From: Arthonia radiata
Lineage: Eukaryota; Ascomycota; Arthoniomycetes; Arthoniales; Arthoniaceae
Assembly: GCA_002989075.1 (NCBI GenBank)
Contig: PSQN01000016.1
Location: forward strand, 1-64,000
Length of the DNA stretch: 64,000 nt
Direction: 5' to 3'
The notes under the pieces were generated by a model. It did no database searches. It saw nothing but the letters and a program-made list of their open reading frames with translations, and was not told the origin of the DNA. Position 1 is the stretch's first letter, and every line of letters begins with the position of its first letter. Shown here piece after piece: positions 20,820-33,393 of this stretch. The position numbers and the translations under genes are program-made.

Positions 20820-23100
20820 TTTAGCCTCACAAGAGCTTAAGGCGACCGTTTTTTATAGCTTCGAATTTCAGCTAAGAGCTCCGTTCCTGAGTAAAAAGAT
20901 ATAGCCGGTAGTCGATCTCCTAGTACCAAGGTTTCCCCTCCAATCTACGTTACAATAGCCGGTTATACCGTCTATTAAGGGAGATTTATAGTAAAGGCTA
21001 AGGTTAGAAGTTTTATCTAAGTAAGCCTAAAGGCTACTTAAAACTCTCTAGTACTCCTTGCTAGGATTCGATATATATCGGGCTAGTAGGCTAGTTATAA
21101 AGGCAATATCGGGTCTTGTCTTTGTTGTTAGATACAAAATTAACCCAATTTGTTGCTAATAATTAGAAATATTGGTACTACTAGCTTGGTTAGGATTCGG
21201 TATCAATTTTGAGCCGACGGGTTGCGGTATTTTCCCGGGCATTCGGCTGTTTTTCTTCGAGTATTTGGTTAAAATTTTAGCCAAATAAGTCGACTGGTCT
21301 AGACGAATCGTTTTCGCCGGGCGATCTCGAGTAATTTTAATTTCTAGAAACTTACTAACGTCTCCTAAGTTCTTAACCGTAAGAGTCTTATTTAGTTCTT
21401 AGTAGATTCTAGAGATTGTTTCGGTAGAATCGGATACAGCTAATATATTGTCTACATAGACAATTAAAATTGCCTACTTTCTAGTTTCTTAAATATAAAT
21501 CGATTGATTAGATACTAGAGGTTTAAAACCTATTTCCCTTAGTAATTCTCGAAGATAAGCTTTCTACTGTCGGCCGACCTGTTTTAGATTATAAAGGACC
21601 TTCTTTATTTAACAAACTTTATTAGTTCCGTTAGATAGGCCAGTTGGTTGCTCGACATAGACAATCTTATCTAACTTTGCGTTAGAATAAGCTAATTTTA
21701 CGTCTCATTGCTTTATTTTCTAGTCTTTCTCTGCTACTAAGGCTAGTATAAGCCGATAGATAATTAAATTTACTATATTTGTAAAGGTCTCTATAAAATT
21801 AAGGCTGGGTCTTTGCTGGCAGCTCTTAACTATCTAGCGGGCTTTAAAAATTAGCTCGCTCTTCAGAGGATACTTAATCTTCGGTATTCAGCGCTCTTTT
21901 AGCGCATTTCTATCCGGTAGCAGCTCGGTTAATATCTAGGTTTCTTAGTTAGCTAGCTCTTTGAGCTCCGACTACATTGTATTTAGCTAAGAAGATTAAT
22001 CCTTAAATACTCTTATTTCTTTTAAGTTATTAGGCTCTTTAGTAACTGCGACTAAAGCCTGCTCGGCGTATTGTTTTAGATTATTATAGAACTCGTTAAA
22101 CTAATTTTTGTCGGCGTTTTTGTATATAAAATCTATTTTCTGGGCGCAATCGATGTCTGCCCGGCCGAGGTCTTCAGTACTTCTATAATCCAACTTGATA
22201 GAAAGGTTACACTCGTTTAGAGCTCTAGTTTAATATAGTTCTTGTTTAGATTTGTCTGCTAGCTGTTAAAATATAGGGGAGGTATACTGTTTCTTATATA
22301 GAGGACTTTCTTCTTCATCAAGAGGTATCTCTCTATTATCTTAAGATTTAGCGGTCGGATTTAGCTCGTTTTTAAACTTAACTTCTAGTTATACTTCGAG
22401 CTCTTTAAAAATGCTCTTGATTGATCGATTAACCGTAGATCTCTATAGGTCTCAAACAAATTTTCCTTTCTAAACGTAGACGTCTCTTCTCTAGTAAACC
22501 TTCCGGCTATTAGAGTCTAAGAGCTTATATTAGTTTAATCTATAGTCTATTAGAATATAGGTAGTTGCTCTAGCGTCTAGTTTTTTTAGCTTAGGTTCTT
22601 TTAGATAAGTAACTAAGCTCTAGATTTTAATAGTACTAACATCTAGTTTTTTCTGTATTTTGCTTCGTACGGAGTAATAAACCCCGGTAATCTAGTATAA
22701 AAGGTCCTATTGTAGATATAGATAGCTGCTTTTAGTACTTTACTCTAATATATTCTAGGTAGCCCGACGGTATAAAGTATTGCTCGAACTTTACTAATAA
22801 TTGTTTGGTTAAAGTATTTAGCTCGTCCGTTTTGCTGGGGGGTATACAGTATAGATATCGTTAGAATAGCTTCTTTTTGTTCTAGAAGCTGTTTTATCCA
22901 GCCTTCCTAATATTCTTTTGCGTTGTTTAAGTATAGTCTTTTAAAAGAATGCTCGAACTACGTTTCTTTCTAAGTAATGTAGATAGATAGTACGTTAAAA
23001 ACCTAATCTTTAGACTATAGTACCTTAGTAGTTTTATACCGGGTTTTATTGTCTATAAAGCTAGTAAATAATTAATCTTTAGAAGTAGTTTGCGGTACAA
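20820..23100 (-). pseudogene. Integrase and reverse transcriptase region of the copia element
   Basis: Minus-strand reading shows an integrase block like YTPQQNGRA near 22800-22855 and a reverse transcriptase palm block (ILIVYVD) near 21443-21475. Their order on the minus strand is integrase first, then reverse transcriptase, diagnostic of Ty1/copia. Confidence 0.72.
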
Positions 23101-23667
23101 TTGGCCCGCAAATATCTAAGTAGACTTTTTCTAAATAATTAGCCAATTTGTCTAGAGTTTCTTAGCTAACTTTAGCCGTTGCCTTTGCTTTAAAGCAAAT
23201 TTAGCAATTATCTCCTAATTTGTCTAAATAATCTATTTCTAGAGCAACCTTTTTAAGCTGTTTTAAGGCGTTTTCGCCTATATATCCTATCTATTAATGT
23301 TAAAGATTAGTTTTCGAAGAAATAGTATAGAGAGATTGGACTGTATTAATAGTCTAAGCTTCTATTACTATTAGACCGTCAATATACCGCCTCTCGGTAG
23401 TTAGTTGTTCGGCCTAATCAACTTTTAGCTTGTTTTAGCCAAGAGTTACCTTACCTCCCCTCTTTCTAAGCTTATTGAAGCTTAGAAGGTTAATTCTAAA
23501 TTCCTTAACAAATAAAACTTTGTCTAGGACAATTGTTTTGCTTTGCCTGTCTAGAAGGCTTAAATTAACTTTCCCCCTCTCTAATAAATAATCCGGTTAG
23601 TTGGCTAGATATCCGTTAGAAGATCAATATTCGAGCAAATATAGCTTGTTGAGCTTGTATCGAGAAT

Positions 23668-23913
23668 TTAAGAATTAGTAGAGTAATTGACTCTGTCTAG
23701 TAATACTGTAAAGCATTGTTCTTCTTGTAGGTTGGAACTATGTACAGAAAACATTAAAAAATCGGTGTTTTTGGAGCTTTTGTTGGAATTTAGCCGGAGG
23801 TTTGGGTATTTTTTCCAACAAGTTGCCAGTTTATGCCCCTTTTTGTTGCAAAAGGGGCATTTTTCTTGGTTTTTACTTAAAGATTTTAATTTTTCTCCGG
23901 TCCTTTGCGTCAA
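23668..23913 (-). pseudogene. Copia gag C-terminus with CCHC zinc knuckle
   Basis: An 81-codon open stretch with CPFCNKKGHKLATC (C-x2-C-x4-H-x4-C) at 23818-23859, the nucleocapsid knuckle that binds RNA. Upstream on the minus strand, to about 24540, lies the rest of gag. Confidence 0.85.
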
Positions 23914-24695
23914 TTTATTGTCTATTGCAGTAAAAACCTTTTCTGCTGGGGTACTACCGCGGATTCGGCGAGACTCGTTTATAAGTTAACTAAATAAGTC
24001 CTATAGACTTATATCGCTAGTCGTTTACCGGTAGCTTTAGCTAATAATAGCTACCGTATACTCGTATTTAGGGGTCAGATTGTAGAGGACGTAGGTAGCT
24101 ACTACCTTATTGGATAGTACTAGTCCTCGGATTGCTAAATCGTTCGTTAATTGCCTAATTTTAGCAAGATAAAGCTTAAGATTTTTTACCTTACTAAGTA
24201 TAGTACTAAAGACCTCCTTGCAAATTAGAAACTTGAAACTAAAACCTTTCGATTTATATAACCTTTTTAGGCTATTTCAAAGCTCTAGAGAGTTATAAAT
24301 CCCCTTTATTTAAATAAGGGGACCGTCCTCTAAAGTTAGTCGAATAAGGGCTGCTGCCCTTGTCGACTGTTTCTGGCGGCTAGCTTTGGTAATATCTCTA
24401 GCTAAATAGCCGGAAAAGGGGATTATAACATTACCGTAGCCCTTTTTAGTTAAAAGAGCCTCCATTCAAATCGACCAAATGTCTCAATTAGTCGAGCCCT
24501 TGAGTTTAGAAATCTTATAGAAGGAGTCTATAGTCAAATATATAGTCGAAGATTTCCGAAAAAAAAAAGGAAATTCTGTTCTAATAGTTAAATTAGGCTA
24601 AAAATTTAGAGTCGATTAGTAATAGGATTATTCAAAGGTGCCGATAGGTGTCGTAGAGGAAATATTTTCTAAAAAGGAAATTTAAAAGGAATTGG

Positions 24696-24716
24696 TGCTA
24701 ATTCGAACTTATAACC
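24696..24716 (-). other. Putative copia primer binding site
   Basis: Directly next to the 5' LTR the minus strand reads GGTTATAAG. The same word follows the LTR of element F at 52353-52361. Copia elements often prime from the anticodon part of initiator tRNA-Met, whose complement is GGTTATGAGC; a single G-to-A change would give the word seen. Tentative. Confidence 0.35.
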
Positions 24717-25224
24717 TGTTAAAGAGGTACAGAGAAGAAGAAGAATACTACTACAAAGGGTAGAAAGACGAGACTAGCTTAAGACTAGTACAATACTTAG
24801 GCTTAGTACAGGTATAATACTTAGTAGCAAGGAGAAGCTATTATTATATTGTCTGTCTTGTTAGCTAGAATTCTCTAGAGAAATTCTAGCTTATATATCT
24901 AAGTCTAGCGGTTTATATAGAACTTACTAGATATCTATTTTTTTTAATAGAAGCTAGATAATCTATAACTTACCGTATAAGATAGTAATTCTGTCTATCT
25001 AAAACTATTAGTCTTTAAGTTTATTCTGTATTGTCTTAGACTATAGGCCAGCTATCTAGAATAGATTGTATAATGCTTCTTTTTATCTTAGGCCCGGGCT
25101 ACTAGGCCCGACTCTTTAGATAAAAGGCTTGTTCTATTTTAGACCGAGATAGCTGGTAGAACCTATCCAATACTCCGGGCCTCTGAGGGTTCTGGCTAAC
25201 CAGCTAGTTGGTTAATTTTCAATA
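24717..25224 (-). repeat. 5' LTR of the nested copia element
   Basis: 508 bp, minus strand, adjoining the gag end of the element. It matches the other four copia LTRs in the window. Confidence 0.88.
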
Positions 25225-28063
25225 AAACGGCGTACTACAACAACAATTATACGATCTATAAATCTAACAAATTAAGATTAAAATAGTAGCTAAAGAAACT
25301 AATATCTCCGAAACAAGGTTCGATATAAGAACTAGGCCTTATTTAAGGACAATTTAGATTATCTTATCTAGAAACCTAAGAGAGATTTAAGAAAGAATAG
25401 ACCGTAGAAGCTAAGTAAGATAGTAGCTACAATACGTTATAGATAAGATAACGACTCGAAGACAAAAATATAGATTCTAATAGTACAAAATTCTTTCTTA
25501 AGGACAATACTAATTAGAAAGAATAAATTCTAATTCGTTAGAAAGGAATAATATAGAGACTTTATTAGTTAGCCTTTTATAATAGAAAGTTAAGTGCTAA
25601 TAGAGATATTAACAATATTTTGGGAGATATTTACTTACGCTTACGACGACTAGTAAACTACCTTATTAGGAGTTTAGAATTATATAGTTAGTACTAATAT
25701 CTTTAACTAACAATATATAATCTATAAATATAACGAGTCTTAACTAGTAATAGTTATATAATTAAAGCAGAGATTATAAACAATAAACTAGACGTTATAA
25801 TAAAAATAGTACTAAAACACCTTATATAGAAATTTTTATAGCAAATTAACCGATAATAGATTTCGATACTAAAAATACTTTAGAACGTATATAATTAACA
25901 GAAAAAGGACTAAACCGACTACTTTAAGAGCAGTAGTACCGATCTATCTAACAGTTAGACTCTTTAGAAGTTTAATTCTACGCAAGCTTAGCTATCTATA
26001 AAATATATCTATAAACTTAAACAACAATAAATTACAGAAATATTAGAATTACAATCAATTTAGACGCAATAGATAACTTTATCTCGATACGCTACGTCGA
26101 GGAGTACTAAATATAAATATAAAAAAAGAAATTACCTTATATACTGTTTAAGTTTTAAGGAGCAGAGAAAAGAGTTAACTATAAAACTTTGTTAATAAGT
26201 ATAATTATTAAGAACTATTAGAAAGAAATTACTTATAATATTATAGATATTAATTAGTACTATACTATACTAGATATACCTTAGTTACAACAATATAATC
26301 TAAAAGTAAATTAGAGAACTAAGAAACTCCTCTTTACTAAATATAAGTACTTTAAATAAGAGTCGTTCTATAAAATAGATACCTTATAAGCTATTTTTAG
26401 TAGTAAGAATAAGAAGCGTAATAAAGAACTTATACGGGTTAGTACTACTATACTTCGATACTGAGATATTCTATAGAAGAAGTCTAACATAGTATCTTAT
26501 CTGTAGCTAACTATACGTAGATATAAACTAGAGACAACTATACGTTAACGATTCTATACGACAATAAGTACTCAGTTAATTACTAAGATACTTAAGAAAT
26601 ACAATTAATTTTAATATCTATTTAAGGAAGCTAAGCCGGACTTAGCTTTCCTAGAATATAAACTGTAAGATTATACAATACCTTTATAAGAATGTAAAAT
26701 ACTAACGTTTGATCTAATATACTCTCTATTAGAAGTAAAAAATTAAGCGCTCCGCGGCTATTTCGATAAAAACCTTAAAAAGAGCTTTGTTTAAAAGTTA
26801 ATATTACTAGCCGAATACTTGATACTCTTTATACTAAAAAAGAATAGCAAACTGCAACTTTATATAGATTATAGACAACTAAATAGAGTAACTATTAAAA
26901 AATTAGTATTCTTTATTATATATCGACAAAATAATAGATCGATTATATAATACGTAATAATTTACTAAGTTTAAGATATAAGGAGTCTATAACCTAATTT
27001 ATATAAAGAAAGACGAAGAATAGAAAATAGCCTTCTATACTAAATATAGACTTTTTAAGTATTATGTTACATCTTTTAGGCTAATAAACGTACTAGCATT
27101 ATTTTAGAAATTAATTAATAATATACTTAGTAATTACTTAGATATATTTATTACTACTTATTTAGACGATATCTTAGTATATAGCTGTACGCTAGAAAAA
27201 TATAAAGAATATATTAAGAAGGTATTAGAAAGATTAGCGCGTACCGATTTATAAATTAATATTAAGAAAACCTAGTTTTACTAACAATCTGTCGAATTTC
27301 TTAAATTTATAATTATCGAGCACGGTCTCTAAATAAAAGATTCAAAAATTTAATTTATTCTAACCTAGCCTATACTAAAGAATATAAAATAACTACAATA
27401 GTTTCTTAGTTTTGCTAACTACTACAGGCAATAAATATTTAACTTTAGCTAAATTATAGTACCGCTGTCTTAATAAATAAAATAATCGATAGAATTCTCT
27501 TAAACGTAGAAAAAACAATTAGTATTTAAAGAGCTTAAGGAAGCTTTTAAGATTAGACCTATATTAGCAATATTTAACTCTAACTTACTAATTATTATAG
27601 AAACAGACGCGTTAGACTATATAATTAAAGTATATATAAGTTAAAATAATAAAGAAAGAAAGCTTAGACCAGTAGCTTTCTACTTAAAAAAAATATTACT
27701 TACAGAATAGAACTACAATGTTTATAATAAAGAGCTTTTAGTTATTATAGCAGTATTTAAGATATAGCAAGCTTACTTAAAAGAAGTAAACTATACAATT
27801 ATAGTATATATAAACTATAAGAATCTAACTTACTTTATAACAACAAAGAAACTTAACTACAGACAAGTTAAATAGTTAAAAACTATAGCTCTATATAACT
27901 TTATTATTATCTATAAGAAGGGTTTTGAGAACGATAGAGCTGACGCTCTAAGTCGACATTTAAATTACCTTAATAATAAGGAATACGTTAAGCACACAAT
28001 ATTTTAAGAATATAATAACAAGATTAGATACAATTAATTAGCTATAACAACTAAATTTGTTAT
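25225..28063 (+). pseudogene. Element E, linker, protease, reverse transcriptase and RNase H remnants
   Basis: Aligns with 5180-8020 of the first gypsy element: linker (about 25560-25950), protease (about 26040-26300), reverse transcriptase (about 26690-27330) and RNase H (about 27480-27980). A copia solo LTR follows. Confidence 0.8.
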
Positions 28064-28570
28064 TGTTAAAAAGGTACAGGGAAGAAGAAGAATACTACTA
28101 TAAAGAGTAGAAAGACGAGACCAGCTTAAGACTAGTACAATACTTAGGCTTAATACAGGTACAATACTTAGTAGCAAGGAGAAGCTATTATTATATTGTC
28201 TGTCTTATTAGCAAGAATCCTCTAAAGAGATCCTAGCTTATATATCTAAGTTTAGCGGTCTATATAGAACTTACTAGATATCTGTTTTTTTAATAGAAGC
28301 TAGATAACCTATAACTTACTATATAAGATAGTAATTCTGTCTATTTAAAACTGTTAGTCTTTAAGTCTATTCTATGTTGTTTTAGACTACAGGCCAGCTG
28401 TCTAGAATAGATCGTATAATGCTTCTTTTTGTCCTAGGTCCGGGCTACTAGGCCCAACTCTTTAGATAAAAGGCTTGTTCTATTTTAGACCGAGACAGTT
28501 AGTAGAACTTATTCGATACTCTAGGTCTCTAAGGGTTCCAGCTAACTAGCTAGTTGGTTAATTTCCAATA
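28064..28570 (-). mobile_element. Copia solo LTR in element E
   Basis: 507 bp, minus orientation, with a perfect target duplication GTTAT at 28059-28063 and 28571-28575. No internal copia sequence. Element E continues in register on both sides. Confidence 0.92.
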
Positions 28571-30739
28571 GTTATTAAACTAAATAGCCGAATCTTAGAT
28601 ATACTAAATAACTCTAAGACCTACTAAAAAAACGAGAAACAATCTCTAAAATTAACTAAGAATAGTAAGAGCTATTACAAATTTTAAGGTAAAATCTATA
28701 TTCTAAGGAATCTAATTCAATATATTATTAGTAATTTCTATAATAACTCAATAAAAGAATATAAAGATATTAATAACACTATTAAAAAGATTATAAGGAC
28801 CTACTATATCCCGAGAATCCGCTACTACGTTAAGAATTATATTTAGAAATATAATATATATATAAAGACTAAGCACCTAAAACATTTATTATATAGTAAA
28901 TTACAACTACTAGAGATATCTAAGAGACTATAGTATATAGTCTTACTAGACTTTATTACTAAGTTACTAATCTTTAAGAATCTACTTATAAGAGTATCTT
29001 ACAACGCTATTCTAGTTCTATACAACAAACTAACAAAGTACGCGTACTTTATATCTTATAAGAAAGTTAGTAATTTAGAATAATTAGTATATACCTTTCT
29101 TTAGATTATTTTAGCTAACTATAGTTAATTATAGAAAATTGTCTTAGACAGAGATTAAAAATTTATCTTACGATTTTAAATATCTTTAATATAATAACTA
29201 GAAATAAAACAAAAAATGTCTACTTTATTCTATTTATAGACAGACGGATAGATAGAACGGACAAACTAGACTCTAGAACAGTACCTTTAAGTATATATTA
29301 ACTACTAGTAGAACGACTAGGTATAATTACTACTAGTAGCACAAGCTACGTATAATAATATTAAAAACGATGTAATAAAAATAACTCTGTTTTATACCTT
29401 ATATAGCTACTACCCTCTTTAAAGAAGACAACTATAGAATACAATAAAAAATGAAACAGCTATACAAATAGCTATAAACATAAAAACTCTGTATTAACAG
29501 TTAAAGTCTAACAGCGAGTTTATTAACGAACGCACAAGAAAATAGTATAATAAGTTAAAAATAACCCCAATACAAGTATAAAACAGAAGGAAAGAGCTTA
29601 CTTACTTATAAGAAACTTCAAGACTATTAAACTAAGTAAAAAACTTAACTATACTAAGACAAAACTATTTAAAATCTTATAGCAACTAAGATCTGTAATA
29701 TTTAAACTTAAACTCTTAAAGACAATAAGAATATATTCTATATTCTACGTAGTACCATTAAAGCTAGTCTACTTTTAAGAAGTAGAATAACTTAATCTAA
29801 AAATCCTTTCTAACAACTAAGAACCCGAGTAAAAGGTCGAAACAATTCAAGCTTACAGACGATATTGAAGTAAACAACAGTATCTTATAAAATAGAAAGA
29901 ATATCCTAAATATAAGAATTAATAGAAACTAAAATAAAACCTAACTAACTATAAAGACACTATTTAATAATATTAAAACTAAAATATTAGTTAGTTGTAG
30001 CAGTACTAATACTCTAATCTACTATCTAGTGCGTTCCGCCGGTACTTAGATTACCTATAAACAAACTAGTTTACTATATTAGAGGCCTACTATCTAACTT
30101 AGAGTACAAATTATCGCAAAAATCTGTACTTAGGCTACTTAGTACGTCTACAATATTACTACCAGATATAGCCGCCAGCTATTCTTTCTTAAACAATATA
30201 TCGTTCTAATCTATTTTATTTTATATCTAGACGTACAACCTTTTAAGCTTCTTCTTTAAATCTGTAACCGCCGCTTTAATAGCTTTGCGCTGTCTTTTCG
30301 CTGTACAAACAATTTTCTTTTCTTCTACTAAACGCTTATATTGCCTCTAGAGGGTATCTAATACCTATAAGTACTAAGAATAGATACTCTAAGCTAAAAT
30401 AAGTTAGAACTAATTTAAAACAAATATAAGATAGAACTAACTATTCTTTAACGACGAACGGACGTTATATAACTTCTTATCGCAAAGATATACAAAATAC
30501 GATACCTTTCTAGACTTTAGAATATACTTCTTATCTAGATAAGAGCAACAGAAACACAGAGGTATCTCTCGACCGTAGACTTTAGTAAAGACGGTATTAA
30601 TTTTAAATGCTTTATTAGCATTAAAAACCTTCTTAACTTTAAATATAACAACTTATAGAACTAAACCTAGTACTAAGCAACGATAAGATTTTAATGTCTT
30701 TAGAACTGTTAAGGACAACTAGCTTTAAAGAGAGAACCT
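28571..30739 (+). pseudogene. Element E, integrase, chromodomain and antisense-block remnants
   Basis: Aligns with 8020-9450 of the first gypsy element for integrase and chromodomain. From about 30010 to 30640 the antisense strand again carries a Lys/Arg-rich helix-like block and Cys codons, similar in layout though diverged. A purine run (AAAGAGAG) precedes the 3' LTR. Confidence 0.7.
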
Positions 30740-31190
30740 TGTATTACGGTCTTACTACATTAAACTAGTATAAGACTAAGCGTAGCCAGCCTTATTAGAG
30801 TATTATATAGTATACCCAATAACTTTAATATAGCGATATTAGCAACGTTACTATATTGTATTAAGATCCCGACAACGCAACAGAAGAGTCGTTAAAACTA
30901 TTAAGTATAGAGAAACATACCTATATACCTTAAACTATATAGCTAAACTAATAGCTAACCTTAAAATAAACTTTAGTCTATTAACTTAATATTTAAATAT
31001 AGGTTTTTTAACTATATTTAAATAACGTACTTTACTTTCTATCTACTTAGTTAAGCTTCTTTTATTCTTTATAATCTATTTTGCCTCTCCTATCTTTTAG
31101 TCTCTAGTATATAAGATATCTACTACCAAGGTCGATAAGTATATAAGGTAAGTAAGCCTTAGTTTGGTTCTCTTAGCGACCGGCGTTACA
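30740..31190 (+). repeat. 3' LTR of element E
   Basis: 451 bp, TGTATTACGGTC to GGCGTTACA. It retains the alternative U3 and a decayed copy of the palindrome. Confidence 0.88.
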
Positions 31191-33051
31191 ACTAACTATC
31201 TTAACAACTAATATTTAGACTTTATAATAGTAGATATCTTACTCTAAATATAGAGAGATAGCTAATTAATATTTTTATTAAATATTAACTTAAGCTTATT
31301 TTCTCTAGTAGTAGTAGATACTATCTAAACTAGTACTAATAATAAGATAGATATATATCTATATCTAGTAGTATTCTTTTTAAAAAAGTTTATAGATACT
31401 AAGTTAATATAAAAGAGTATTATAGTTATAGTTAAGATATAACTAAGATATAGCTCTAGTGTAGCTCTATTAGACTACTAAAGTATAGAGTTTTATTTAA
31501 GAAGTAGAAGACATTTTTCTTCTATTTCTTAGAGATTAGTTCTACTATTAATATAAGGTATTATTCTACCTATTCTATACTACTAGAGTATCTATTTATA
31601 GTTAAGATATAATATCTATAATCAAGAGCTTATAGTAATATAGACTAGCTTTAAGTACTAGTACTATTATTTTATTAGTATATAGTACTTAGTAAAGATT
31701 TTAATAGACTATAATAATTTATAGTATTTTATAATAATAAAAGTATTATTTTACTAATAGGTATACTAAATAGAAAATCTATTAATATTCAATTTTAAAA
31801 TACTATACTATATAGATAGTAAGAATCTAGTAAATATACTATTATACTATTTAGATTATAAAAATTTATATAAAATAAAGAAAAATATTACTAATAAAAT
31901 ATTACTAAGTCTATAGTAGAAGCTTAAGAAAGATACTACTTTATCTAGTACTAGAAAAGAGCTCTTTAGCCTAAAAGAAGATATAATTACTATCTTAATT
32001 ATATTACTTAAGAATTAGTTTAAATACTATTAGTAGTTTAGCTACTAACTTAAAATTCTAGATGTAACTATAATTTAACTTAGAGATAAATTAGAGTTAG
32101 ATATAGACTTTATATAGAATATCTTCTTATAATCTTAATTTTAGAAGTCTAATAAAGAAAAGTCTTTATAAAGTAGAAAGTATTAAAGTTAAAATTATTA
32201 GCTAGAACTAAAAACTAATGTAGTAATAAAATAGTAATAGATTACTATTAAGCTAGTAATAGATTACTATTAAGCTAGTAATAGATTACTATTAAGCTAG
32301 TAATAGATTACTATTAAGCTAGTATAAGAAAATACTATATAAGTTAAATTAACTTAAATACTCTAATAAGGCCTATTTTAAACTCTAAGTTATTAAAGTA
32401 TATAGAATAGTTAGTTAATAGTTTTAAATTATTATACTAAGATAGTAAAATTTAAATTTTAGAATACTCTATATTAAAGTTAGAAATTATAAACTAAAAT
32501 TATAATTATAAGCTTACTAGTTACTTTAAGATAAAAAAGACTCTAGAAATTCTTAAATATAAATATATATAAAGTAATATAGTAACGTATATTTAAAACT
32601 TTATTACTAAATATAATATATATTAATATACTACTATAAAAAGGTATAAGCTATATAGTAAAATAGTAGTAATACTAGTTCTAATTAGACTCTTTAAAGA
32701 CCTATCTTTAGACTTTATTATTAAGCTACTAATAGTATACTTAAAGAATAGAAATATTATTATTTTAATTCTTATAGTTATTAACTACTTTTTAAAATTT
32801 ATAATCTATATTCTAGTTAGTAAAACTATAGATACTATAGAGCTAGTAGAAGTACTCTATAAGTACTAGGCTAAAATATTAAGATTTCTAAAAAGTCTTT
32901 TATCTAATAAAGAATCTATATTTACTAGCTTATATTAAAGTACCTTCTATTAGTATTTAGCTATAAAATAAAAGTTAAGTATAGTATTTTACCTTTAAAC
33001 CAATAGCTAGACTAAGTACTAGAGCTAGAAGCTTAAAAACTATTCATATGT
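31191..33051 (+). pseudogene. Element D piece, RNase H to mid-integrase
   Basis: Resumes element D where 17993 stopped and aligns with 36240-37940 of element A through near-continuous transitions. Interrupted at 33051 by element A. Confidence 0.8.
32233..32320. repeat. Tandem array, four identical 22-bp units
   Basis: Four exact copies of a 22-bp unit starting AGTAATAGATTACTATTAAG at 32233, 32255, 32277 and 32299. Elements A and B have a single copy at the equivalent place. The units are identical in already RIP-mutated form, so the amplification came after the mutation. No spacers, so not CRISPR. Confidence 0.93.
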
Positions 33052-33247
33052 TGTGATGCATAGACGTCCCGATGGCGAATTGGGACGGAATGTTGCCTAT
33101 TTGGGAAGGCTGCGATCCTTGGAGGATATCTTCCCTCCAGTGGACGCATCCCTTTCTGGTCTCCTCAATAATTAGCTTGAACACCAGTAGGGCCTATCTG
33201 GGCCCTTTTTGCCACCTGACTGCTCCCTGCCCTACACCCAGATCACA
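33052..33247 (+). repeat. 5' LTR of element A
   Basis: 196 bp, TGTGATGCATAGACG to CAGATCACA. The word AATAATTAG at 33167-33175 complements the primer-site word found next to the LTRs of copies B and C. Confidence 0.95.
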
Positions 33248-33256
33248 TTAGTACGC

Positions 33257-33283
33257 CTGTATCTTATACACATCTCCTCCCTN
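33257..33283. other. Probable sequencing-adapter remnant and ambiguous base
   Basis: Bases 33257-33277 read CTGTATCTTATACACATCTC plus C, one mismatch from the Tn5/Nextera mosaic end CTGTCTCTTATACACATCT and its following CC. The only N of the window is at 33283. The stretch does not resemble the leader of the other family-2 copies. Assembly artefact is the simplest reading. Confidence 0.75.
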
Positions 33284-33393
33284 TGGCCGGTGCTGGCAAG
33301 TACCGTGTTCGAAGAGAACGAGCAAGGAACCAAGCACGCGACGGTGGTCGCTTTATATCCGCCGCACAAGCAGAATACAGAGCGTGGCAAAAC

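Larger units (their letters stand above)
19828..25224 (-). mobile_element. Ty1/copia-type LTR element, minus strand, nested in element E
   Basis: LTRs at 24717-25224 (5') and 19828-20336 (3'), about 508 bp each, flanked by AAACA (19823-19827) and AAACG (25225-25229), a RIP-altered 5-bp duplication. On the minus strand the order is gag with zinc knuckle, integrase, reverse transcriptase, RNase H: integrase before reverse transcriptase is the copia order. CpG content is higher than in the surrounding element E, so it inserted later. It is broken. Confidence 0.9.
17994..31190 (+). mobile_element. Element E: family-1 gypsy variant with alternative U3, holding two copia insertions
   Basis: LTRs at 17994-18442 (449 bp) and 30740-31190 (451 bp), with a perfect target duplication ACTAA at 17989-17993 and 31191-31195. 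Element D resumes exactly after the second copy. The internal region matches the 3.3-10.7 kb element from gag to chromodomain. It is interrupted by a minus-strand copia element (19828-25224) and a copia solo LTR (28064-28570). It is heavily RIP-mutated and broken. Confidence 0.9.

Noticed and set aside
20653-20904. Plus-strand 83-codon ORF in the copia element
   Set aside because: Shadow of the minus-strand RNase H region; no motif.
32233-32320. CRISPR-like array
   Set aside because: Units are directly adjacent with no spacers, and the host is a eukaryote; it is a minisatellite.
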